Assembly (NCBI RefSeq): GCF_001632775.1 | Contig: NZ_CP015249.1 | Span: 3,886,686 to 3,950,685, forward strand | From: Dokdonella koreensis DS-123 | GTDB lineage: Bacteria; Pseudomonadota; Gammaproteobacteria; Xanthomonadales; Rhodanobacteraceae | DNA: 64,000 nt | Reading direction: 5' to 3' | In this document: positions 1 through 8,460 of the stretch, piece by piece | Position numbering within the stretch: position 1 is the stretch's first letter | How the letters are laid out: each line of letters opens with the position of its first letter | Translations under genes and position numbers: made by a program | The notes under the pieces: generated by a model | Databases searched by the model: none | Told to the model about the DNA's origin: nothing | What the model saw: the letters and a program-made list of their open reading frames with translations, nothing else

Positions 1-457
1 CCGGCCGCTGCGGTCGAGCGGCGACTTCCTCGTCGCACGCGACCACGGCGTGCTCTGGCGCACGCGCGAACCGTTCGCCGGCGAGCTGCGCCTGACACGC
101 GAGGAAATCGTCGCGACCGAAGGCGGCGAGACCGCGTTCCGCTTGAGCGCCCAGGAGGAACCGACCGTGCGCGTCATCAACGGCCTGATGTTCTCGCTGC
201 TCAACGGCGACGTCGATCGCCTGGGCGAGCACTTCACGATCGCCGGCGAGAGCGGCGCGGAGGGCTGGACGCTGGCGCTGACGCCGCGGCAGCCGGCACT
301 GGCCAAGCTGCTGGCCGGCGTGACGCTGGCGGGCGACCGCCACGTGCGCCGCATCGAACTGGCCGAGGCCAATGGCGACCGTACCGGGATCGTCTTCAGC
401 GAGCAGCGCGACACGCCCGCCGCGTTGACGGCCGAGGAGGCCCGGCGCTTTGAGTGA
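1..457 (+). CDS. LolA-like outer-membrane lipoprotein carrier of the aryl-polyene operon (5' partial)
   Basis: The reading frame is open from base 2 to the stop at 455-457, so the first part of the protein lies outside the window and about 151 residues remain. The visible part begins with a segment of the type SSGDFLVARDHGVLWRT. This resembles the LolA fold, where a hydrophobic beta-sheet cup binds lipid and a 'G-x-L-W' strand is common. LolA-like paralogues are regular members of aryl-polyene and xanthomonadin clusters, where they are thought to carry the lipid-linked pigment across the periplasm. The stop overlaps the start of the MMPL gene by 8 bases, which indicates translational coupling. 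The family assignment comes from reading the sequence and from context; the signal peptide cannot be checked. Confidence 0.75.
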   Translation, partial: RPLRSSGDFLVARDHGVLWRTREPFAGELRLTREEIVATEGGETAFRLSAQEEPTVRVINGLMFSLLNGDVDRLGEHFTIAGESGAEGWTLALTPRQPALAKLLAGVTLAGDRHVRRIELAEANGDRTGIVFSEQRDTPAALTAEEARRFE

Positions 458-2789
458 CGTGCCGCTCCGGGCGCGCCGGCTGGCGATCGGCTGGCTGCTG
501 GTGGTCCTGGCGATGGCCGGCCACGGCCTGTGGCTGTGGAGCGGCGACCGCCTGCACCTGGAAACCGACATGCTGGCGATGCTGCCGCAGCGCGCCGGCG
601 ACCGTGCCGCGCAGGACGCGACGCGGCAATTGGCCGACGCTGCCGGGCGGCGCGTGGTGGTGCTGGTCGGCGCGCCGGACTGGCCGTCGGCACGCACCGC
701 GGCCGACGCCTACGCCGCGGCGGTCGGCGCCGCGGGGCCGTCGCTGGCCCTGCGCTACCGCGTCGGCGACGACCTGGCCGACGACTGGATCGGCTTCTTC
801 ACACCGTACCGCCACCAACTGCTGACCGATGCGCAACGCGCGCAGATGGAAACCGAGCCGGCCGACCGGCTGGCCGCGCGCGCGGTGGAAGCGCTGTACC
901 GGCCGTTCGGCCTGCCGCGCGTGGGCACCTGGCAGGACGATCCGCTGAACCTGTTCGGCGGCTGGCTGGCCGCGCGCGCGGCCGAGAGCCCGGTGCGCGT
1001 GGTCGACGGCCGCCTGTCGGTGGCCGGGGACGGCCGCCAGTACGCACTGCTGATGCTGGAGCAGCACGGGCCGGCATTCTCGATCGCGGCCCAGCGCGCG
1101 CTGATGCCGGTGCTCGATGCCGCGCGCGCGGCGGCACTGGCGGCGGTGCCGGCGGCCGAGGTCGTCAACGCCGGCGTTCCGCTCTACGCCGCGCACGCCG
1201 CCGAGCAGGCGCACCGCGAGGTGCACACGATCGGCCTGGGCTCGCTGGCCGGCATCCTGGTGCTGACCGTGCTGGCGTTCAACGGCCTGCGGCCGCGCCT
1301 GCTGGTGGCGCTGTCGATCGGCGTCGGCCTGCTGGCGGCGATCTCGGTCTGTGCGCTGCTGTTCGAGCGGATCCACCTGATCACGCTGGTGTTCGGCGCC
1401 AGCCTGGTCGGCGTCGCCGAGAACTACGGCACCAACTGGTTCTGCAACCGGCTGGGCCGGCCGCCGGAGGAGCGCTGGGCGATGCGCCGGCGCCAGGCGC
1501 CGGTCATGTGGCTGGCGATGCTGACCACGGTGATCGGCTATGCGCTGCTGGCGCTGGCGCCGTTCCCGGGCCTGCGCCAGATCGCGGTGTTCTCCGGCGT
1601 GGGCCTGCTGGCCGCATTCGTGACGGTGCTGTGGTGGTTCCCGTTCCTGGACCGGCGGCGGATCGAGTTCAACCGCTTCGCCGCCTGGCTCGGCAGCCGT
1701 CGCGCGCTGTGGCCGGCCCTCGGGCGCAACGCGTTCACCGTGGTGTTCGCCGTGGCGGTGACCGGACTGGTCGGCGCGGGCCTGGCCCGGCTGCGCAGCA
1801 ACGACGACATCCGCCTGCTGCAGAACTCGCCGCCGACGCTGATCGAGCAGCAGCTCCGGCTCGGCGCACTGCTCGACCTGCCCAGCCCGGCGCAGTTCTA
1901 CCTGGTGACGGCGCCGAGCGAGGACGGCGTGCTGGCCGCGGAGGAAGCCGTCAAGCAGCGCCTGGCGGCCCGGGTCGCCGACGGCACGCTCGACGGCTGG
2001 CAGGCGGTATCGGATTGGGTGCCCTCGCGCGAGCGCCAGCAGCAGGACGCGGCACTGGTCGCGCGCCGCATCGACGGCGACGGCGGGGTGCTGGCGCTGG
2101 CCGCCGCGCGCCTGGGCGAGACCCTCGCGCCGGCCGCCGCGGCGGCGGTCGTGCCGCTGGCGGTGGCCGACTGGCTGGCCGCGCCGGTGTCCGAACCGCT
2201 GCGCCACCAGTGGCTGGGACGCTTCGGCGACGGCTACGCCAGCGTGATGCTGCTGCGCGGCGCCCACGATCCGGCCCGCTTCGGCGCACTGGCCGCGATC
2301 GCCGCCGAGGTGCCCGGCGTGCGCTTCGTCGACAAGGTCGGCGAGGTGTCCGAGGTGCTCGCGCGCTACCGGCAACTGATGGGCTGGGTGATCGTGGCCA
2401 GCTATGCGCTGGTGCTGGTCGCGCTGTGCCTGCGCTTCGGTCGCCGCGGCTGGCGCGCGCTGGCGCCGACGGCGATCGCCAGCGCGCTGGCGATCGCGCT
2501 GCTGGCCCTGCTCGGCCAGCCGCTGCAGTTGTTCAACGTGCTGGCACTGCTGCTGATCCTCGGCATGGGCGTGGACTACGGCATCTTCCTGCTCGAACAG
2601 CCCGGCCGCTCGGAGCGGCGGCCGTTCCTGTCGGTGACGATCGCGGCGGCCTGCATCGAGCTGGCCTTCGGCCTGCTGGCGCTGTCGCAGACGCCGGCAC
2701 TGCGCGCGTTCGGCCTGACGATGCTGTTCGGCATCTTCCTGGCCTGGCTGCTGACGCCGCTGTTCATGGATGCCGACCACGCCGCATGA
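450..2789 (+). CDS. MMPL/RND-superfamily exporter of the aryl-polyene operon
   Basis: This 779-residue inner-membrane protein has the layout of MMPL (RND-superfamily) transporters. A single N-terminal helix (about residues 8-27) is followed by a periplasmic domain, a block of helices (about 265-430), a second periplasmic domain and a final block (about 645-775). Both helix blocks carry small-residue-rich segments such as GMGVDYGIFLLEQ. Such exporters sit next to LolA-like proteins in aryl-polyene clusters and probably extract the pigment lipid from the inner membrane. The TTG start at 450 is preferred because GAGGAGG (434-440) lies 9 bases upstream; the in-frame GTG at 459 is too far from it. 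The gene overlaps the LolA-like gene by 8 bases. The substrate is inferred from context. Confidence 0.87.
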   Translation: MSDVPLRARRLAIGWLLVVLAMAGHGLWLWSGDRLHLETDMLAMLPQRAGDRAAQDATRQLADAAGRRVVVLVGAPDWPSARTAADAYAAAVGAAGPSLALRYRVGDDLADDWIGFFTPYRHQLLTDAQRAQMETEPADRLAARAVEALYRPFGLPRVGTWQDDPLNLFGGWLAARAAESPVRVVDGRLSVAGDGRQYALLMLEQHGPAFSIAAQRALMPVLDAARAAALAAVPAAEVVNAGVPLYAAHAAEQAHREVHTIGLGSLAGILVLTVLAFNGLRPRLLVALSIGVGLLAAISVCALLFERIHLITLVFGASLVGVAENYGTNWFCNRLGRPPEERWAMRRRQAPVMWLAMLTTVIGYALLALAPFPGLRQIAVFSGVGLLAAFVTVLWWFPFLDRRRIEFNRFAAWLGSRRALWPALGRNAFTVVFAVAVTGLVGAGLARLRSNDDIRLLQNSPPTLIEQQLRLGALLDLPSPAQFYLVTAPSEDGVLAAEEAVKQRLAARVADGTLDGWQAVSDWVPSRERQQQDAALVARRIDGDGGVLALAAARLGETLAPAAAAAVVPLAVADWLAAPVSEPLRHQWLGRFGDGYASVMLLRGAHDPARFGALAAIAAEVPGVRFVDKVGEVSEVLARYRQLMGWVIVASYALVLVALCLRFGRRGWRALAPTAIASALAIALLALLGQPLQLFNVLALLLILGMGVDYGIFLLEQPGRSERRPFLSVTIAAACIELAFGLLALSQTPALRAFGLTMLFGIFLAWLLTPLFMDADHAA

Positions 2790-2954
2790 TCGGATCCGCC
2801 GCCACACTGCGTACGTATTGCCGAACCCGCCGGTACCGTGCGGCGGCGCAGGATGGGGGCCGGCCGGGGTTGCCGGCATACTGCGCGCGCCAGCCGGCGC
2901 TCGCCGGCGCCGCGACCTGAACCCCCGCGGCGTCCCCTTTCACGAAGGAACACC

Positions 2955-4181
2955 ATGCAGACCGAAACCACCCAGATCCTGATCGTCGGCGCCGGCCCTG
3001 CCGGATCGGTGGCCGCGGGCATGCTGCGCAAGCAGGGCCGGCAGGTGCTGGTCCTCGAGAAGGAACAGTTCCCGCGTTTCTCGATCGGCGAGAGCCTGCT
3101 GCCGCAGAGCATGCAGTACATCGAGGAGGCCGGTTTCCTGCGCGACGTCGTCGAGGCGGGCTTCCAGTACAAGAACGGCGCGGCCTTCGTGCGCGGCGCG
3201 CGCAGCACGGCCTTCGATTTCCGCGACAAGTTCTCGCCCGGCTGGGGCACCACCTACCAGGTGCAGCGCGCCGACTTCGACCACGTGCTGGCCAAGGCCG
3301 CCGAGAAGGCGGGCGCCGAGGTGCGCTACCGCCACCAGGTGGTGGCGGTCCATGTCGACGGCGACCAGCCGACCGTCGAGGTGGTCGGGCCGGACGGCGC
3401 GATGTACCAGGTGCGGGCGCGGTTCCTGCTCGACGCGAGCGGCTTCGGCCGCATCCTGCCGCGCCTGCTGAACCTGGAGACGCCGTCGGACTTCCCGGTC
3501 CGCGGCGCCTACTTCACCCATGTCGAGGACCACATCCCCAGCGGCACGTTCGACCGCAACAAGATCCTGGTCAGCGTGCACCCGGAGCACGTGGACGTGT
3601 GGTTCTGGACGATCCCGTTCTCGAACGGCCGCTGCTCGCAGGGCGTGGTCGCCCGCACCGATTTCCTGGAGCGCTATGCCGGCAGCGAGACCGACCGGCT
3701 GCGCGCGATCATCGCCGAGACGCCGACGCTGGCCGGCCTGCTCAAGGACGCGGTCTGGGACACCCCGGCCCGCAAGCTGGTCGGCTACGCCGCCAACGTG
3801 AAGTCGCTGTGGGGCAAGGGCTACGCCCTGCTCGGCAATGCCGGCGAGTTCCTCGACCCGGTGTTCTCCAGCGGCGTGACGATCGCGTTCAAGTCGGCCA
3901 GCCTGGCATCCGCGGCGATCGCGCGCGAGTTCGACGGCGAGCGCGTGGACTGGCAGCGCGACTACGCCGACCCGCTCAAGAGCGGCGTCGACGCATTCCG
4001 CGCCTTCGTCGAGAGCTGGTATGCGGGCGGTTTCCAGGACGTCATCTTCCACCCGAACCAGTCCGCCGAGGTGCGCCGGATGATTTCCGCGATCCTGGCC
4101 GGCTATGCCTGGGACCGCAGCAATCCGTATGTCGCCGAGCCGCGGCGGCTCAAGACGCTGGAGCAGCTGTGCGCGGCATAG
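2955..4181 (+). CDS. FAD-dependent halogenase-like oxidoreductase
   Basis: This 408-residue flavoprotein has an N-terminal dinucleotide-binding motif GAGPAG (residues 12-17) and the flavin-dependent halogenase signature WxWxIP, seen as WFWTIP at residues 216-221. Lys73, in the segment YKNGAAF, lies where halogenases such as PltA keep the catalytic lysine that handles HOCl or HOBr. Halogenases of this family need FADH2, oxygen and halide. Xanthomonadins are brominated aryl polyenes, so this enzyme probably halogenates the aryl head group or the acyl carrier protein-bound polyene. The ATG at 2955 follows GAAGGA and removes about 39 poorly conserved upstream residues that are also open. It lies 165 bases after the MMPL gene, the only sizeable gap in the operon. 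Some annotation calls such proteins only NAD(P)/FAD-dependent oxidoreductase. Confidence 0.82.
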   Translation: MQTETTQILIVGAGPAGSVAAGMLRKQGRQVLVLEKEQFPRFSIGESLLPQSMQYIEEAGFLRDVVEAGFQYKNGAAFVRGARSTAFDFRDKFSPGWGTTYQVQRADFDHVLAKAAEKAGAEVRYRHQVVAVHVDGDQPTVEVVGPDGAMYQVRARFLLDASGFGRILPRLLNLETPSDFPVRGAYFTHVEDHIPSGTFDRNKILVSVHPEHVDVWFWTIPFSNGRCSQGVVARTDFLERYAGSETDRLRAIIAETPTLAGLLKDAVWDTPARKLVGYAANVKSLWGKGYALLGNAGEFLDPVFSSGVTIAFKSASLASAAIAREFDGERVDWQRDYADPLKSGVDAFRAFVESWYAGGFQDVIFHPNQSAEVRRMISAILAGYAWDRSNPYVAEPRRLKTLEQLCAA

Positions 4182-4780
4182 GCCGCGGCCGGCCGACACC
4201 GGCCGGCGCGAGGCCCTGGCTGCACCGGCTCCTGCTGGCCGGGCTGGCGGCGCTGCTGGCGGCCTGCGCCCACGCGCCGCGCCGCGATACCGCACCGCTG
4301 CCGGACCTGGCGCTGGCACCGGCGGCGTTCGGCGGCACGGTCAGCCTGGCGCAGCGGCTGACCTTCGCCCGGCTCGACGGCCGGTCGGTCGCGGCGCATC
4401 CACTGGACGCGCTGCTGGAAATCGATGCCGGTGCGGTCCGGCTGGCGGCGCTGGCGCTGAACCGGCGCATCCTGAGCCTGACCTGGGACGGCCAGCGGCT
4501 GGACGTGGACCGCGACCCGCAGCTGCCGCCGCAGGTCGATCCGGCGCGCGTGCTGCGCGACGTGCAGCTGGTGCTGTGGCCGGCCGCGGCGATCCGCGCG
4601 GCGCTTCCGGCCGGCTGGACGCTGCGCGAAGCCGAGCGGCAGCGCGAGCTGCTGCACGGCGAACGCGTCGCCGTCGCGATCCGCTACGCCGCCGCGTCGC
4701 GCTGGGCCGGCGAGGTCGTGCTGGAGAACCGGCACGAAGGCTATCGCCTGACGATCGCCTCGCACGAGCAGGCGCCGTGA
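4169..4780 (+). CDS. DUF3261-type lipoprotein of the aryl-polyene operon
   Basis: This 203-residue protein begins with a basic stretch, a hydrophobic helix (LLLAGLAALL) and a lipobox ending LAAC, so it is probably a lipoprotein. The mature part is a compact mixed-sequence domain with the segment LSLTWDGQRLDVDRD and a late YRLTI strand, consistent with DUF3261. That family occurs in aryl-polyene clusters between the exporter/oxidoreductase and ketosynthase genes. Its role is unknown; work in the outer-membrane insertion of the pigment is a reasonable inference. The GTG at 4169 overlaps the halogenase gene by 13 bases and has GGAG at 4160-4163. The stop overlaps the ketosynthase start in a GTGA arrangement. 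Confidence 0.72.
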   Translation: MRGIGRGRPTPAGARPWLHRLLLAGLAALLAACAHAPRRDTAPLPDLALAPAAFGGTVSLAQRLTFARLDGRSVAAHPLDALLEIDAGAVRLAALALNRRILSLTWDGQRLDVDRDPQLPPQVDPARVLRDVQLVLWPAAAIRAALPAGWTLREAERQRELLHGERVAVAIRYAAASRWAGEVVLENRHEGYRLTIASHEQAP

Positions 4781-5964
4781 CCTCGCCCGCCTATCTCAAC
4801 GCGCTCGGTGTCGTCTGCGCGCTCGGCCGCGGCTGCGAGGCGCTGCGTGCGGGGCTGTTCGCCGACACGCCGGGCGGCGTCGCCGCGGACGATCAGGTGC
4901 TGCCGGGGCGCCGGCTGCACCTGGGCCGCGTCGACGCCCCGCTGGCCGATCCGGCGCTGCTGCCGGCGTCGCAGCGCAGCCGCAACAACGCGCTGCTGCT
5001 GACCGCGCTGGAGGAGATCCGGCCGGCGGTCGACGCGGCGATCGCCCGCTACGGCGCCGACCGCGTCGCCCTGGTGCTGGGCACCAGCACGTCGGGCATC
5101 GGCGAGAGCGAGGCGGCGATCGACGAGTACCTGCGCACCGGCCGGCTTCCCGGCCACTACCACGTCGGCCAGCAGGAACTGGGTTCGCCGGCGATGGCGC
5201 TGGGCGGCCTGCTGGGCCTGGCCGGCCCGTCGATCGTCGTGTCCACGGCCTGCTCTTCCAGTGCCAAGGCCATGGCCAGCGCCGCGCGGCTGCTGCGGGC
5301 CGGCCTGTGCGACGCGGCGATCACCGGCGGCGGCGATTCGCTGTGCGCCTTCACGGTGGCGGGCTTCTCTGCGCTCGAGGCGGTCAGCCCTACGCGCTGC
5401 AATCCGCTCAGCCGCAACCGGTCGGGCATCAACATCGGGGAAGGCGCGGCCTTGTTCCTGATGACGCGCGAGCCCGGACCGGTCACGCTGGCCGGCTGGG
5501 GCGAATCCTCCGATGCCCACCACATCTCCGCGCCCGACCCGACCGGCCGCGGCGCGCTGGCGTCGATGCGCGCGGCGCTGGACCGGGCGGGCATCGGCCC
5601 GGACGCGATCGACTACATCAACCTCCACGGCACCGCCACCGCGCAGAACGACCTGATGGAGTGCCTGGCGGTCCATGCGCTGTTCGGCGAGGACACGCCC
5701 TCCAGCTCGACCAAGCCGCTGACCGGCCACACCCTCGGCGCCGCCGGTGCGATCGAGGCGGCGATCGGCTGGCTGACGCTGGCCGGCAACCCGGAAGGCC
5801 GCCTGCCGGTGCACTGGTGGGACGGCGCCGTCGATCCGGACCTGGCGCCGGTCGCGATCGCCGGCCCCGGCAGCCGGCTCGGCCGCCCACCGGCCTATGT
5901 GCTCAGCAATTCGTTCGCGTTCGGCGGCAGCAATGCGAGCCTGGTCCTGGGGCGCGGCCGATGA
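4777..5964 (+). CDS. Beta-ketoacyl-ACP synthase (aryl-polyene ketosynthase I)
   Basis: This 395-residue thiolase-fold condensing enzyme has an intact triad: Cys159 in STACSSSAKAM, His284 in LHGTATAQND and His318 in LTGHTLGAAGA, with the usual lysine just before the last motif (TKPLTGH). It should extend the acyl chain on an acyl carrier protein with malonyl-ACP. The first lines lack the FabF-like VVVTGIG opening, so it is a divergent pathway-specific enzyme and not the housekeeping FabB/F. The GTG start at 4777 overlaps the lipoprotein stop by four bases, and the stop overlaps the dehydratase start as ATGA. The acyl carrier protein, acyl-AMP ligase and acyltransferase expected in such clusters would lie before base 1. 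Confidence 0.88.
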   Translation: MTSPAYLNALGVVCALGRGCEALRAGLFADTPGGVAADDQVLPGRRLHLGRVDAPLADPALLPASQRSRNNALLLTALEEIRPAVDAAIARYGADRVALVLGTSTSGIGESEAAIDEYLRTGRLPGHYHVGQQELGSPAMALGGLLGLAGPSIVVSTACSSSAKAMASAARLLRAGLCDAAITGGGDSLCAFTVAGFSALEAVSPTRCNPLSRNRSGINIGEGAALFLMTREPGPVTLAGWGESSDAHHISAPDPTGRGALASMRAALDRAGIGPDAIDYINLHGTATAQNDLMECLAVHALFGEDTPSSSTKPLTGHTLGAAGAIEAAIGWLTLAGNPEGRLPVHWWDGAVDPDLAPVAIAGPGSRLGRPPAYVLSNSFAFGGSNASLVLGRGR

Positions 5965-6440
5965 CGCCGATCACCGTGCCGGTCGCCGACCTGCTGCCCC
6001 ACGCGGGCCGCATGCGCCTGCTGGACCGCGCGATCGAAGGCGATGCGGAGCACCTGGTGGCCGAGGTCGACATCCGCCCGGACGGCCTGTTCTTCGACGG
6101 CACCGGCGTCGGCGGCTGGGTCGGCATCGAGTACATGGCGCAGGCGATCGCCGCCTGGGCCGGGCTCAAGGCACGCGCCGGCGGCGGGACGCCGCGCATC
6201 GGCTTCCTGCTCGGCAGCCGCCGCTACCGCTGCGAGGTCGCGCACTTCCTGCCCGGCCAGACCCTGCGCGTGCGGATCCGCTGCGACTACCTGGCCGACA
6301 ACGGCCTCGGGCAGTTCGACTGCCGCATCGACATCGACGGCACGCCGGTCGCCACCGCGGCGCTGACGGTGTACGAACCGGCCGACCCGGCCGCGCTGCT
6401 GCAACGGGCGGCGCATGACCGACAAGACGCTCCGACATGA
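5961..6440 (+). CDS. Hotdog-fold 3-hydroxyacyl-ACP dehydratase (ApeP/FabZ-like)
   Basis: This 159-residue protein starts with PVADLLPHAGRMRLLDR, the opening of the FabZ/ApeP-like hotdog dehydratases that carries the catalytic His (in PHAGRM). It continues with a central helix region VGIEYMAQAIAAWAG in which a Glu precedes MAQA, as in this family. The enzyme would remove water from the 3-hydroxyacyl-ACP made by the ketoreductase and so create each double bond of the polyene. The start overlaps the ketosynthase stop as ATGA and the stop overlaps the ketoreductase start the same way, so three chain-elongation genes are translationally coupled. The length fits the family. Confidence 0.85.
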   Translation: MTPITVPVADLLPHAGRMRLLDRAIEGDAEHLVAEVDIRPDGLFFDGTGVGGWVGIEYMAQAIAAWAGLKARAGGGTPRIGFLLGSRRYRCEVAHFLPGQTLRVRIRCDYLADNGLGQFDCRIDIDGTPVATAALTVYEPADPAALLQRAAHDRQDAPT

Positions 6441-7168
6441 CTGACAAGACGATCCTGGTGACCGGCTCCAGCCGCGGCATCGGCAAGGCGATCGCGCTGC
6501 GCCTGGCGCGCGACGGCTACGACCTGGTCCTGCACTGCCGCAGCCGCCTCGACGAGGCCACCGCGGTGGCCGCGGACATCGCCGCGCTCGGCCGCGGCGT
6601 ACGCGTGCTGCAGTTCGACGTCGGCGACCGTGCCGCGGCGGCCGCGGCGCTGCTGGCCGACGTGGAGGCGCACGGCTGCCCGTACGGCGTGGTCTGCAAT
6701 GCCGGCATCGCCCGCGACAACGCGTTCCCGGCGATGCCGCCGGAGGACTGGGACGCGGTGGTCCACACCAACCTGGACGGCTTCTACAACGTGCTGCATC
6801 CGCTGACGATGCCGCTGGTCCGGCGCCGCAAGCCCGGGCGCATCGTCACGCTGGCATCGGTTTCGGGCATCATCGGCAACCGCGGGCAGGTCAACTACAG
6901 CGCCGCCAAGGCCGGCATCATCGGCGCCACCAAGGCGCTGGCCGTCGAGCTGGCCAGCCGCGCGATCACGGTCAACTGCGTGGCGCCGGGCCTGATCGAC
7001 ACCGAGATGGTCGACGCGCGCGTCCTCGACGAGGCGCTCAAGGCGATCCCGGCCGGCCGGGTCGGCAAGCCCGCCGAGGTGGCCGCCCTGGTCAGCTTCC
7101 TGATGGGCGAGGACGCGGCCTACATCACGCGTCAGGTGATTTCGGTCAACGGAGGTCTGGTGGGATGA
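6437..7168 (+). CDS. 3-oxoacyl-ACP reductase (FabG-like ketoreductase of the polyene pathway)
   Basis: This 243-residue short-chain dehydrogenase has the NADP-binding motif TGSSRGIG (residues 9-16), an NAG motif (CNAGIARDNAF), a catalytic Ser in ASVSG and the YxxxK pair Tyr154/Lys158 in NYSAAKAG. The C-terminal half ends in the INGG-like segment SVNGGLVG usual for FabG proteins. It would reduce the 3-ketoacyl intermediate in each cycle. Because it is embedded between dehydratase and ketosynthase genes it is assigned to the pigment pathway and not to general fatty-acid synthesis. The ATGA overlap with the upstream gene fixes the start at 6437. Ten bases separate its stop from the next ketosynthase. 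Confidence 0.9.
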   Translation: MTDKTILVTGSSRGIGKAIALRLARDGYDLVLHCRSRLDEATAVAADIAALGRGVRVLQFDVGDRAAAAAALLADVEAHGCPYGVVCNAGIARDNAFPAMPPEDWDAVVHTNLDGFYNVLHPLTMPLVRRRKPGRIVTLASVSGIIGNRGQVNYSAAKAGIIGATKALAVELASRAITVNCVAPGLIDTEMVDARVLDEALKAIPAGRVGKPAEVAALVSFLMGEDAAYITRQVISVNGGLVG

Positions 7169-7178
7169 GGGGTCAGGC

Positions 7179-8429
7179 ATGAAGCCGGCGGGTACTCGCC
7201 GCGTCGTCGTGACCGGCATCGGCGCGATCAGTCCGCTCGGCAACGACTGGGCGACGGTCCAGGCGCGGCTGCGCGAGCGCCGCAACGCCGTCAGCTACAT
7301 CGACGAATGGGATGCCTACGAAGGGCTCAACACGCGCGTGGGCGCGCGGGCCGCGCCGTTCGAGCTGCCGGCGCCGACCTACAACCGCAAGAACACCCGC
7401 AGCATGGGGCGCGTCGCGCTGATGGCCACGCGCGCCAGCGAGATGGCACTGGCCGATGCCGGCCTGCTCGGCGATCCGCTGCTCGGCAGCGGCCGCATCG
7501 GGATCGCCTACGGCTCCTCGTCCGGCTCGCCGGTGGCGATCGGGGACTTCGGCCGCATGATCGCCGAGAAGACCACCGAAGGCATCAACGCGACGACCTA
7601 CATCCGCATGATGTCGCACACCGCGCCGGTCAACATCGGCGTGTTCTTCGGCGTGACCGGCCGCGTCGTCACGACCTCCAGCGCCTGCACGTCCGGCAGC
7701 CAGGGGCTGGGTTACGCCTACGAGGCGATCAAGGCCGGCCACCAGGTGGCGATGCTCGCCGGCGGTGCCGAGGAACTGGACGCCACCCAGGCGGCGGTGT
7801 TCGACACGCTGTTCGCGACCAGCGTGCGCCACAACCACGCGCCGCAGCTGACGCCGCGCCCGTTCGATGCCGAGCGTGACGGCCTCGTGCTCGGCGAGGG
7901 TGCCTGCACCCTGGTGCTGGAGGAGCTGGACCACGCCCGGGCGCGCGGCGCGACGATCCACGGCGAGATCGTCGGCTTCGGCACCAACAGCGACGGCCGC
8001 CACGTCACCCACCCCAACAGCCAGACGATGGCGACGGCGATGCAGCTCGCGCTCGACGACGCCGGCCTGCCGCCGTCGGCGATCGCCTACGTCAACGCGC
8101 ACGGCACGGCGACCGACCAGGGCGACGTCGCCGAGGCCGCCGCCACCCATGCGGTGTTCGGCGAACGCGTGGCGATCTCCTCGCTCAAGAGCTACATGGG
8201 CCATACGCTCGGCGCCTGCGGCGCGCTGGAGGCGTGGATGAGCCTGGAGATGATGCGCAACGGCTGGTTCGCGCCGACCGTCAATCTCGCGACCACGGAC
8301 CCGCGCTGTGCCCCGCTCGATCACGTCACCGGCGACGGGCGGCACATCGACACCGACCTCGTCATGACCAACAATTTCGCCTTCGGCGGCATCAACACTT
8401 CGCTGGTGCTGCGCCGCTGGAGCGACTGA
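7179..8429 (+). CDS. Beta-ketoacyl-ACP synthase (FabF-like, second ketosynthase)
   Basis: This 416-residue protein opens with RRVVVTGIGAISPLG, the classic KAS II start. It has Cys170 (SSACTSGSQG), His308 (NAHGTATDQGD) and His342 (KSYMGHTLGACGA), so all three catalytic residues are present and it is not a chain-length-factor-type decoy. Aryl-polyene clusters usually contain several ketosynthases; this one would share elongation with the enzyme at 4777-5964. The two differ considerably, so they are old paralogues and not a recent duplication. The ATG at 7179 is ten bases after the ketoreductase stop. The next gene starts 31 bases downstream with a good AGGAG. Confidence 0.9.
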   Translation: MKPAGTRRVVVTGIGAISPLGNDWATVQARLRERRNAVSYIDEWDAYEGLNTRVGARAAPFELPAPTYNRKNTRSMGRVALMATRASEMALADAGLLGDPLLGSGRIGIAYGSSSGSPVAIGDFGRMIAEKTTEGINATTYIRMMSHTAPVNIGVFFGVTGRVVTTSSACTSGSQGLGYAYEAIKAGHQVAMLAGGAEELDATQAAVFDTLFATSVRHNHAPQLTPRPFDAERDGLVLGEGACTLVLEELDHARARGATIHGEIVGFGTNSDGRHVTHPNSQTMATAMQLALDDAGLPPSAIAYVNAHGTATDQGDVAEAAATHAVFGERVAISSLKSYMGHTLGACGALEAWMSLEMMRNGWFAPTVNLATTDPRCAPLDHVTGDGRHIDTDLVMTNNFAFGGINTSLVLRRWSD

Positions 8430-8460
8430 ACGCCACCCGCCACCTGCAGGAGAACCGCCT

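Noticed and set aside
396-2879. Minus-strand open frame of 827 codons opposite the MMPL gene
   Set aside because: Its translation is Arg/Gln/His/Ala-rich without domains, and it mirrors the codon use of the exporter gene.
3599-4168. Upstream extension of the DUF3261-type lipoprotein frame
   Set aside because: It overlaps the halogenase gene out of frame; the GTG at 4169 gives a proper lipoprotein signal and ribosome site.
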